Below, in pieces: positions 1 through 7,639 of a DNA stretch of 64,000 nt. A program made the translations under genes and the position numbers. The stretch comes from JALQUL01 sp040382935 (GTDB lineage: Bacteria > Pseudomonadota > Gammaproteobacteria > Burkholderiales > Burkholderiaceae_C), in contig JBEIEP010000013.1 of the NCBI GenBank assembly GCA_040382935.1, positions 3,185 through 67,184 on the forward strand, in the 5' to 3' direction. Under the pieces are notes generated by a model. That model worked only from the letters and a program-made list of their open reading frames with translations, was not told where the DNA came from and did no database searches. The number at the start of each line of letters is the position of its first letter. Within the stretch, counting starts at the first letter, position 1.

Positions 1-714
1 CTGTGTGGCTATAGCGACTGGCGTCTGCCCACAGTTGGCGCGCTGCTCGGTTTGATGGACGTTGGGCAGGTGGCGAATAGTGCGGCCAATGCGGACAAAC
101 CGGTATCTAGCGCTTCTATGTCCGGTAAATTTTGGTCTTCTGACAAACTTGCCACCAGCAACCCCGTAGATGCTTGGGTTGCTGATACCGACGTCAACGG
201 GGTCATCACCTTCGCCCGTATGACCAACACCAACAACGTGCGCTTGGTGCGCGGGGGCCGAGTACCCACCGCCACCTGTGACAACAACGATGGGCGCTTT
301 ACGGTCAATACCGGCGGTACGGTGATGGATACCCATACGGGACTGATGTGGAAAACCTGTCCGGAAGGCTATACCGATGCCATGTGCAGTGCCGGAACGG
401 TGCTGGACATTAACTCAGCCGCCGCTGCGGTTGCCCAGCTTAAAAAAGCCAATGACGCCAGCGACAAGGGGTATTCTGATTGGCGTGTGCCCAGCCGAAA
501 CGAGTTGGCTTCACTGGTGAACCTCTCTTGCAGGAACCCGGCGATTGTGCAAAGTGTGTTTCCGAAAAATGAGTCGCTGGCCTACATTACTTCAAGCGTA
601 GATGTCAACGCTCCTACCACCAGGGTATGGAGTGTGGACTTCAATGACGGAAACGTCGGTCCTGACCCGTTGACCAGAACTTATCGCCTACGCTTGGTAC
701 GACTGGGCCAATAG
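1..714 (+). CDS. DUF1566 (Lcl_C) repeat protein, 5' end outside the window
   Basis: The frame is open from base 1, so the N-terminus lies to the left of the window; an internal TTG at 52 is not the real start. Two tandem DUF1566-type units are visible. The first begins with YSDWRLPT and runs to NNVRLVRGG. The second starts near GLMWKTC, has YSDWRVPSRNEL and ends with YRLRLVRLGQ. The (S/N)DWRxP and RLVR signatures are typical of the family, which occurs in secreted or surface proteins of unknown function. The gene converges on the secA-like gene, with 17 bp between the stops. A client of the neighbouring export operon is possible but inferred from position alone. Confidence 0.85.
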   Translation: MCGYSDWRLPTVGALLGLMDVGQVANSAANADKPVSSASMSGKFWSSDKLATSNPVDAWVADTDVNGVITFARMTNTNNVRLVRGGRVPTATCDNNDGRFTVNTGGTVMDTHTGLMWKTCPEGYTDAMCSAGTVLDINSAAAAVAQLKKANDASDKGYSDWRVPSRNELASLVNLSCRNPAIVQSVFPKNESLAYITSSVDVNAPTTRVWSVDFNDGNVGPDPLTRTYRLRLVRLGQ

Positions 715-731
715 GCCCAACCGTCCTATCG

Positions 732-2729
732 TTAGCCCTTTGAAAAGCCCAATTGCTCCTGCAGTTGCTTTTGTACAAAAGCCAGGTGACCCCGCTGTTG
801 CCTGGCAATGTCACTGGCGTGACGTTGGCTAAACCATTGCAGCAGATTGACTTTTAGGCGGGTTTGCTGGTCGGGGATTAAGCCCGCCAGCGGCTTGATC
901 CAAACCGGGGTGTACTTGGTAATCAGCTCCTCTTGCAGTGACACAAAAGGTTGGGCGCTCCCGTGTACACCCTGCCGTCCCGCGCGGCCAAAAAGTTGCC
1001 AGTCAATGCGCGGCGATTCGTGCGCTTCAAACATTAGTACGTGAAGGCCGCCCATCGCATCCACCTCGGGTGATATTTTGATGTCAGTGCCGCGGCCCGC
1101 CATATTGGTTGCTACGGTGATACGGCGTCGCTCACCGCCGCTGGCCACCACCTGCGCTTCATATTCGTGCTCCTTGGCATTGAGCACGGTACAGACCAAG
1201 CCCCGTTGACGCAACAAACGCGAGATTTCTTCGCTATCCAAAATACGCCGTGTGCCTACCAGTACCGGTACACCGATGCGGTGCAGTGTTTCAATGCGCT
1301 CTATAAAGGCCGCCAGCTTCTCCGCCCGGGTTACAAAACACTGTTTTGGCAAAACGCGAAGGCGGCTGGTGATGCGCGGAGGTACCCGCAGTATCAATAA
1401 GCCAAAGGTTTTCCATAGTTCCCAGTCCAGCCCGTGCAAGGTGCCACTGGCACCACTCAAGCGGTGGTAGTGACGAAAAAACTCCTGAAACGTCATGCGT
1501 GCCGAAATTTTGGTCAATGGGGTGAGCTCAACCCCTACCCGTGCCTCAATGGATTGGTGAATGCCATGACTCCAAGAGCGGCCAGGCATACTACGCCCGG
1601 TACTTTCGTCAACAATCACCACCGCCCCTTCTTGAATGATGTAGTGCCGGTCTTTTTGGAACACATCACGGGCCATGATGGCCAGCGTGAATATTTCTTC
1701 ACGCCGACTTGAAACCTGCCAGTAGCTGCTAAATGACTGTGACAAGTGTTCGATCTTGCGCTTGCCCTGCTCGGTCAGATGAACAGATCCTCCACCTTTG
1801 CTGTACAGGGTGTAATCCACTTCCAGCTTGAGTTGATCGACCAAGTCTCGGGCCAGCCGAATCGCGCCCAGCATATTGGCTTTGTCTTCTTCGGCGCTGG
1901 CAATGATCAGTGGTGTTGTGGCTTCATCAATCAAAATGCCATCGGCCTCGTCAATGATGACAGCATACAGACCCCGCATCACCGGTTGGTCGTCACCGTG
2001 CTGGTTCTGCATTTGCCAAAGTCGCCGCCGCAGAGGGTCACGAGCCCCGCTTAGCCGCAAATCGTCGCGCAAATGGTCGGCCAAAAATTGTTTGGCCGTG
2101 GCATACACCACGGCGTGCCGGTAGCATTCGGCCAATTGGTGCGGTGGCGTCTCGCTCACAATCGACGTCACGCTCAGGCCACTGGCTTGGTAGAGGGGCG
2201 CCATCAGTTGGGCGTCACGGGCAGCCAAATAATCGTTGGCCGTGACAATATGCAAGGGCTTGCCCGTCCAGGCGATCAGTACCGCTGCAATCGCTACGGC
2301 CAAGGTTTTTCCTTCGCCAGGCGCCAGTTGTATCAAATAGCCCTCGGTCATACCCAGTGCTGCCATCAGTTGCGGAAATGACGCACGCTGACCTATTTGT
2401 TGGCACGCCAAGCGCGTCACTACCGCAAGCGCCTCCATTTGGGCCGTCATTTGTGCTTGCCGCTGCTGCGCTGAACCATTCGTACCGTGAATTTGTAAGC
2501 GATAAACGGTTTGGCGCGCGGTCTGTAACTCCTGGGCTGATGGAGCAATCACCTCTTCGGGGTTTTCTGCTAAGTGCAGATGCAAAGCCATAACCGATTC
2601 GCGCAGGGTTTGGTAGCTGCGGCCGCTGTGGTGCGCAGCCAGTGACATCCAGCCCGATAGGCTAAACCAAGGGGTTAAAGTGGCGTCGCGGGGTGCATGC
2701 CAAGGCGCGCCAGACAAAACGTTCATCAC
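732..2729 (-). CDS. SecA-like ATPase, short paralog, last gene of export operon
   Basis: This is a SecA-family motor of 665 residues, against about 900 for housekeeping SecA. Visible motifs are PGEGKT (137-142, Walker A), VTANDYLAARD (162-172), DEAD followed by GILIDEA (260-270), the preprotein-binding segment VIVDESTGRSMPGR (371-384), TNMAGRGTDI (541-550) and GRAGRQG (581-587). Both nucleotide-binding lobes therefore look active. The protein ends about 65 residues after the last motif, so most of the helical scaffold/wing and the C-terminal zinc-binding linker are missing. It starts 9 nt after the M50-HlyD stop. I infer a dedicated motor for the operon's exporter rather than the general secretory ATPase. 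Genomes sometimes label such proteins simply as SecA. Confidence 0.9.
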   Translation of the reverse strand: MMNVLSGAPWHAPRDATLTPWFSLSGWMSLAAHHSGRSYQTLRESVMALHLHLAENPEEVIAPSAQELQTARQTVYRLQIHGTNGSAQQRQAQMTAQMEALAVVTRLACQQIGQRASFPQLMAALGMTEGYLIQLAPGEGKTLAVAIAAVLIAWTGKPLHIVTANDYLAARDAQLMAPLYQASGLSVTSIVSETPPHQLAECYRHAVVYATAKQFLADHLRDDLRLSGARDPLRRRLWQMQNQHGDDQPVMRGLYAVIIDEADGILIDEATTPLIIASAEEDKANMLGAIRLARDLVDQLKLEVDYTLYSKGGGSVHLTEQGKRKIEHLSQSFSSYWQVSSRREEIFTLAIMARDVFQKDRHYIIQEGAVVIVDESTGRSMPGRSWSHGIHQSIEARVGVELTPLTKISARMTFQEFFRHYHRLSGASGTLHGLDWELWKTFGLLILRVPPRITSRLRVLPKQCFVTRAEKLAAFIERIETLHRIGVPVLVGTRRILDSEEISRLLRQRGLVCTVLNAKEHEYEAQVVASGGERRRITVATNMAGRGTDIKISPEVDAMGGLHVLMFEAHESPRIDWQLFGRAGRQGVHGSAQPFVSLQEELITKYTPVWIKPLAGLIPDQQTRLKVNLLQWFSQRHASDIARQQRGHLAFVQKQLQEQLGFSKG

Positions 2730-2738
2730 TCTGTTTGT

Positions 2739-4892
2739 TCACAGCGCATAGCGCTTTTGCAGTAATTGATTCACGGCCCGGTACACCTGTGTGGCAATAG
2801 GCCGGGCTGGCGTTTGTACACGAAGGGTACCGGTTAGACCATGCAGCAGCGTGATGTCATGCGGCGCGGTATGGGGCAACTCGGTTTGTAGCAGAAAGAA
2901 ACTCTCTTTGGCCGTCGTACCGCTGGGCTCAGTGGGGTTGACTGCAATATCGCCCCCTCCTAGCCAGCCCAGCGCAATAGAGGGCAGGCGGTCGCTTTGA
3001 AAGGGGATGATTTGCACTTTGGCCAATAACACGTTGCTGTCGGCCTGCCCGGCCAGACGCACCTCGGCCTGATTAAAGTTGTCCTTGAAGAGTCTATCGG
3101 TTTGCTCTTGTGGTACGACCGCGACAAATTTGAATTGGCTGGTGTCTACCACTTCGCCTAGTAGATGGCCGCGTTGTAGCCAACTGCCCACACGCTCGTG
3201 CAGGTCAGGAGCCACCCACTCGCCCTCTAGCTCGGCCCGTACTTCAAGAAGTTGCTGCTGCTCGTTCAAGCTGCGTAGACGATCTTCAAGGGTATTGATT
3301 TTTTGCTGCAAGGCACCAAGGTCGCTGCTGCTTCGGTGCAGGGCCTGGCGGTACTGGGCCTGGGCCTCTGACTGGCTGGCCTGTGTCTGTGCGATGTCGG
3401 CGCTTAGGTCTGCATTGCTCAGACTGACCAATAACTGGCCAATCTGTACACGCTCTCCGTGGCGCACGTGCAATCGTTCCACTATCCCGCCGGTTTGCAC
3501 GTAAATTGTGGTGGAGTTGCTCGCCTTCACAATGCCTTGCGCACGCACGGCATCGGGGAACGGAACTACTCCCAGTAACACCACCAAACCGACTACGCAG
3601 GCGGCCACCGATAGCCAAGCGCGGCGGCGATTGCCTTGGGTGGCCACTCCGCGCAGATGCTTGAGCAACTGGTAAAGCGGCGCGAGCGCCAGTTTGTAAA
3701 CCGTCATGGACAGCACCAATAGCCCCAACGGTAGCCACTGGTCCATTAAAAACAGGCCGATCCCCACCGAAATCAGCAGCAGGTACACAAAACTCAGCAA
3801 GCCATAAAGTGTGAGCCATAGCCATTCTTTTAGTTCGGTTGCTTTGCTTCGTGCAGAAACGGTGCCCAGTAGGTAACGATCGCCAAAGTACTTCCATTGT
3901 TGCTGGCTTTTTTGGTATAAATTGGGAATCTCGGCATAGTCGCTCAGCATGTAATAAGCGTCAAAGCGTAGCAGCGGGTTACCATTGAAAAGCAGACTCG
4001 AGACCGAGCCGATTAGCATCACATTAAAGGCCAAGCTATGGGTGAGACCGGGTGCGGTGTGGGCCCACACCAGCGCGCCAGCAGCGGCAAAGAAGAACTC
4101 AACAGCCATACCTGCGAAGGCAGCATAAATGCGGTGCCAACGTTCAGGAAAGCCCCAGCTGCTGGACGCATCAACGTAGGGCAACGGTGTGAGCAGCAAA
4201 AACATTGCTCCCACCGTGCGCACTTCTCCTCCAAAACGCTTGCAGACAAAAGCGTGCCCCGCCTCGTGAAACAGTTTGAGCACCGTGAGGCAAACATAGA
4301 GCCAAGGCAAGTTGTCAACCGACAAAGCGCCCTGCGACTGGTCCATCAATTCGCCGCGTAAATCAAACGCAGTCAGTCCACCCCAAATCAGTACCACACA
4401 CCATACAGCGAATGCGCCCCATCCGGTGGTGAGCAAAATCAGCGGCCGAATACGGTTAAGCGCCGCGTCCGGGTTCCACAAAGGAATGCGGATAAACAAG
4501 AAAGACGCAATTTTGCCGAGCAGCTCTTTGTTTTTTTGCTTTTTGTAGCGTTTAACGATGGCCTCGTTGTCCGATTGCTGTAACGAGTACAGTAGGTTGG
4601 ACATATGCAATTGGGAAAGAATCTGTATCACTTCCTCGCGGCTGGGGGCGTCTTCAGGGCGCTGGTTGACAAAGTCCTCCCACACCTCCTCGACGGTCTG
4701 GCTGGTACTTAGGCGTTGAATAAAGTGACAGGCCTGTGGCGAGGCGCGAAAGTAGCGTTGTGTGTAGGTGTCCTGCAATATGTGCCAGGTCTGACCGCGA
4801 AAGACTTGCGTTTTCACCTCGACGCTGGGTAGTAAGGCCACGCGCAGACCGGATACGCGAAACCAAGAGTCACTAAAAATGCTTGTCGCCAC
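2739..4892 (-). CDS. PqqD-like / M50 site-2 protease / HlyD adaptor fusion
   Basis: This is a 717-residue membrane protein with three parts. Residues about 30-110 resemble a PqqD-like winged helix, the peptide-binding type found in peptide maturation systems. Residues about 150-445 form a polytopic M50 domain with HEAGH at 209-213 in a transmembrane helix and a second ligand motif NPLLRFDAYYML at about 305-316. Residues about 450-717 form a HlyD-like periplasmic adaptor: a lipoyl half-motif around QTGGIVERLHVRHGERV, a coiled coil rich in Q/L, then a second barrel. YydH-type exporters have related M50-adaptor fusions. Neighbours overlap or sit within 24 nt, so the protein is probably the inner-membrane component of the exporter. 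Whether it cleaves a substrate is not known. Confidence 0.9.
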   Translation of the reverse strand: MATSIFSDSWFRVSGLRVALLPSVEVKTQVFRGQTWHILQDTYTQRYFRASPQACHFIQRLSTSQTVEEVWEDFVNQRPEDAPSREEVIQILSQLHMSNLLYSLQQSDNEAIVKRYKKQKNKELLGKIASFLFIRIPLWNPDAALNRIRPLILLTTGWGAFAVWCVVLIWGGLTAFDLRGELMDQSQGALSVDNLPWLYVCLTVLKLFHEAGHAFVCKRFGGEVRTVGAMFLLLTPLPYVDASSSWGFPERWHRIYAAFAGMAVEFFFAAAGALVWAHTAPGLTHSLAFNVMLIGSVSSLLFNGNPLLRFDAYYMLSDYAEIPNLYQKSQQQWKYFGDRYLLGTVSARSKATELKEWLWLTLYGLLSFVYLLLISVGIGLFLMDQWLPLGLLVLSMTVYKLALAPLYQLLKHLRGVATQGNRRRAWLSVAACVVGLVVLLGVVPFPDAVRAQGIVKASNSTTIYVQTGGIVERLHVRHGERVQIGQLLVSLSNADLSADIAQTQASQSEAQAQYRQALHRSSSDLGALQQKINTLEDRLRSLNEQQQLLEVRAELEGEWVAPDLHERVGSWLQRGHLLGEVVDTSQFKFVAVVPQEQTDRLFKDNFNQAEVRLAGQADSNVLLAKVQIIPFQSDRLPSIALGWLGGGDIAVNPTEPSGTTAKESFFLLQTELPHTAPHDITLLHGLTGTLRVQTPARPIATQVYRAVNQLLQKRYAL

Positions 4893-4916
4893 GTTAGAAC
4901 CGCCGATTTGCTAGCG

Positions 4917-6755
4917 CTACCACCACAGCATCAACCGCAGCCTGTCGACCAAGCGATGCGTGATGATCCAGATAATGTTTTTGTCGCCCACATCAATGCG
5001 TGCCATTCCGGTCATACCAGGACGCCACCAGGCCTGAGGTGCTTGCAACAACTCGGCTCTGATCATGAACTGGTTACCGTCTTGGCCTTTGACCTGCGCT
5101 ACCGGAATGACCGAGCTGATTCGAACTGGGATGTTCACATTGGGGTGGCTGATAAGCGCCACTTCGCCTGTTGCCTCTGGGGTGATGTGTCGCATAGCAC
5201 GCTCAGACACCATCAGCGTCACATACAGCCCCTCTACCTTAGCCAGCCGAAAAATCTTTTCGCCTTTTTTGATGGGAGCACCCATCAGATCCTTTTTTTC
5301 GCCTTCAACAATCACCCCTTCAAAGGGTGCTTTGCTTTGCGCTTGCTCAATGTAAGCTTGCACCCTTTGCGCCCGAGCCAAGGACTGATCCAGCTTGGCT
5401 TGGGCAATTTCGGTTTCTGCCAACAGACGCTCAGCCCGGTATTTGTTCACCTCACTTTGCCCTTTGCTGATTTCGGCGGTCAACTCGCTTTGCTGCTGTA
5501 GCAAGTCTCGTGTATCAAGATTGACCAGCACAGCGTCGGCTTTGACCAGATCGCCTGCCGTAGCAAAAACCTGGTCGATGCGGCCATCAAACTGGGCGCT
5601 GATCAGGCGAGTAGAGTCGGTATTGAGCTGCGCTGTTGCATCCACACGATAATGCCAAGTACCAAAAATCAGGTACAGCAGAAGTGGTGTCACTAAGACC
5701 ATGGCCAGTTTGAGTAGCGCGTGTTCAACACCAAACAGGCGCTCAGAAAGGCGGCGTAGCGCGTGACCAGTGCGCCGACGTAAGTTGAGCGATTGTTGAC
5801 GCAAATCGGACAAACGCGGCTGCACCAATTCCAGCGCCAGCATCAACTCGTTCAGGCTGGGAATGTCTTGATCTCCCTTGGCCAATAAGAGCACCGCGTG
5901 AGTCAAGCCCTGCGCGTCGCGCATGGGTACCGCCACCGCGTGTGCAACGCCCAAGTGCTGGGCAAAATCACCCAGTGCAGTGACATCGGTGATCGCATCA
6001 ACAGCACTTGGCCAGACCGCTTCGCTGCCTTGAATAATGGCCGGTAGCATCGCCGCAGTGATTCGTTGGGTTTGTGATGAGCTTTGCTCAAACCGATCCA
6101 GATGGCTGATGGAGACGACTTCGACGTGCTCACCATCCACCCATCCCATACTGACGTGCAGCAGCTCCCACGATACCGCCAGACCGTTGACCAATGACAG
6201 GCAGGCAGCCGCAAAGTTGGGACGCTGCATGACCTCCGCTGCCAAACCCAGCATGGCACTCAATTGTGCCGCAGGGGCGGGGGTCAAGGCTGGGGATGTG
6301 GCGGGCCGAAAATCAACACACAGCAGGGCCCGTAAAGTTAGCTCATTGAGTTGCCCACGCTCTTGCGCTCGAATATTCAGCACCAAGTAATGATCAGCCA
6401 AACCTTGCAGCACCAGTACCAGCACCAGCCAAGTCTGTCCCTGCGGGTCTTGCGCGGGCGCTTGGCTGTAGCCCTGATCCAGCGCCTTGGCCAGCATATC
6501 CACACCAGGTGGCATGGTTTGCATGGGTGACCAAGTGGCCGATTCAGAGGCGCGCCCCAGTTGCGCCAAGCTGTCGGATTCGGTCAGGCGTTGCACCAGC
6601 GCACAGTGACTGGCCTTACATAATTGGCGCATCAATTCGCAATAGTGATTCCAGTCCAGTTCGGCCGGATTATGGCGGCGAATCTGCTGCAACTGCGCAA
6701 TCAAGGCACGGGCGTCGAGCGCCGTCTGGTTGGGGTTAGCGGACACAACAGACAT
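4917..6755 (-). CDS. GAF domain-HlyD periplasmic adaptor fusion
   Basis: This protein has 612 residues. The cytosolic N-terminal half (about 1-350) contains a GAF-like region around residues 165-320, with segments such as SMGWVDGEHVEVVSIS and AVAVPMRDAQGLTHAVLLLA. A single transmembrane helix follows near LLKLAMVLVTPLLLYLIFG. The periplasmic half has a lipoyl-type half-motif (LISAQFDGRIDQVFATAGD), a coiled coil of roughly 65 residues and a barrel (APFEGVIVEGEKKDLMG, KKGEKIFRLA). The stop lies 24 nt upstream of the M50-HlyD start. Sensor-adaptor fusions of this kind are unusual; I infer that the GAF domain gates or assembles the exporter in response to a cytosolic signal. The ligand is unknown. 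Confidence 0.88.
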   Translation of the reverse strand: MSVVSANPNQTALDARALIAQLQQIRRHNPAELDWNHYCELMRQLCKASHCALVQRLTESDSLAQLGRASESATWSPMQTMPPGVDMLAKALDQGYSQAPAQDPQGQTWLVLVLVLQGLADHYLVLNIRAQERGQLNELTLRALLCVDFRPATSPALTPAPAAQLSAMLGLAAEVMQRPNFAAACLSLVNGLAVSWELLHVSMGWVDGEHVEVVSISHLDRFEQSSSQTQRITAAMLPAIIQGSEAVWPSAVDAITDVTALGDFAQHLGVAHAVAVPMRDAQGLTHAVLLLAKGDQDIPSLNELMLALELVQPRLSDLRQQSLNLRRRTGHALRRLSERLFGVEHALLKLAMVLVTPLLLYLIFGTWHYRVDATAQLNTDSTRLISAQFDGRIDQVFATAGDLVKADAVLVNLDTRDLLQQQSELTAEISKGQSEVNKYRAERLLAETEIAQAKLDQSLARAQRVQAYIEQAQSKAPFEGVIVEGEKKDLMGAPIKKGEKIFRLAKVEGLYVTLMVSERAMRHITPEATGEVALISHPNVNIPVRISSVIPVAQVKGQDGNQFMIRAELLQAPQAWWRPGMTGMARIDVGDKNIIWIITHRLVDRLRLMLWW

Positions 6756-6761
6756 AGCGTG

Positions 6762-7622
6762 TCACTTTGGTTTTGCCGTGGTGGGCACTTGAAGGTCGAT
6801 GGTTCCTTTGGTGCCGGGTTTGACCATGTATCGAGGGTTGTTGAAGGTGATTTCCACTTGTACCAGTCCGCTGGCCGGGTCTGCCACGGGCGAGACAAAG
6901 CTGACGCGGCCAACTACGCTCACGGGTACAGCAGAGTCGCTGGGCTCTGTTTTAATGACCTGGTTCGCACCTACCCTGAGCGCCTTGGCCTCAGTGTGGG
7001 GTACCGCAAGGCGCAAAATCACGGTGGACGCATCCACCAAAGAAATCACGGCATCCCCAGGTTTGGCCCACTCGCCCACTTGGGGAGCCAATTTGGTGAT
7101 CACCCCATTCACCGGGGCAGTAATCCGGCGTTGCAGGCGATCATGTTCTGCCGACTCAAAGTCGAGTTTTTCTCGTTTTTTTTGCTCTACCAGTTGATCC
7201 ACGCGCGCACTGGCTGCCAGTTGTTCTGCCTCCAAGCGCAGTAACTCGTCTTTACTGACCGATCCGGTCGCGTTAAAAACAGCTTGGGCATCTTTAAGCA
7301 AAACGTTCAAAATTCGAAGACGCTCTCTCGCCGCGTTCACCTCGCTTTGGTCTTCAAAAATCACCTTGCGTCGGTTACTCTCTATAGCCTGTGTACGGTC
7401 ATCCAGTTGCAGCAATACCTGATCGGCTTTAACGTGCTGGCCCAGTTGCACTTCACGCCGCATTACCAACCCAGCTACACCAGCGCTTAAAGTGATATCG
7501 TGCACGGGATAAACTAGCCCTGAGAAGGTTTTTGCGCCGACATCTGCACAGGCTAGCACCAGTGCTAGACAGATCAACCTAGCGGGCCAGCGTTGGCAGA
7601 GTGAATATGAAGCGTAGTCCAT
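6762..7622 (-). CDS. Periplasmic adaptor (membrane fusion protein), HlyD/RND type
   Basis: This 286-residue protein has an N-terminal signal sequence ending near LALVLACADVGA. The lipoyl and barrel parts are recognisable (VYPVHDITLSAGVAGLV, VQLGQHVKADQVLLQLDD, then APVNGVITKLAPQVGEWAKPGD), flanking a coiled coil. Family members link an inner-membrane component to a TolC-type channel. The start is 17 nt after the TolC-like gene and the stop is 6 nt before the GAF-HlyD gene, so it is part of the same operon. It is shorter than RND adaptors and lacks an obvious membrane-proximal domain. Three adaptor-type proteins in one operon is a noteworthy redundancy. Confidence 0.88.
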   Translation of the reverse strand: MDYASYSLCQRWPARLICLALVLACADVGAKTFSGLVYPVHDITLSAGVAGLVMRREVQLGQHVKADQVLLQLDDRTQAIESNRRKVIFEDQSEVNAARERLRILNVLLKDAQAVFNATGSVSKDELLRLEAEQLAASARVDQLVEQKKREKLDFESAEHDRLQRRITAPVNGVITKLAPQVGEWAKPGDAVISLVDASTVILRLAVPHTEAKALRVGANQVIKTEPSDSAVPVSVVGRVSFVSPVADPASGLVQVEITFNNPRYMVKPGTKGTIDLQVPTTAKPK

Positions 7623-7639
7623 CGGATTCTCTTATTGGT

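Noticed and set aside
3286..3897. Long antisense open frames over the export operon, the pnt genes and others
   Set aside because: They lie opposite genes with clear domains, have biased composition and no recognisable domains.
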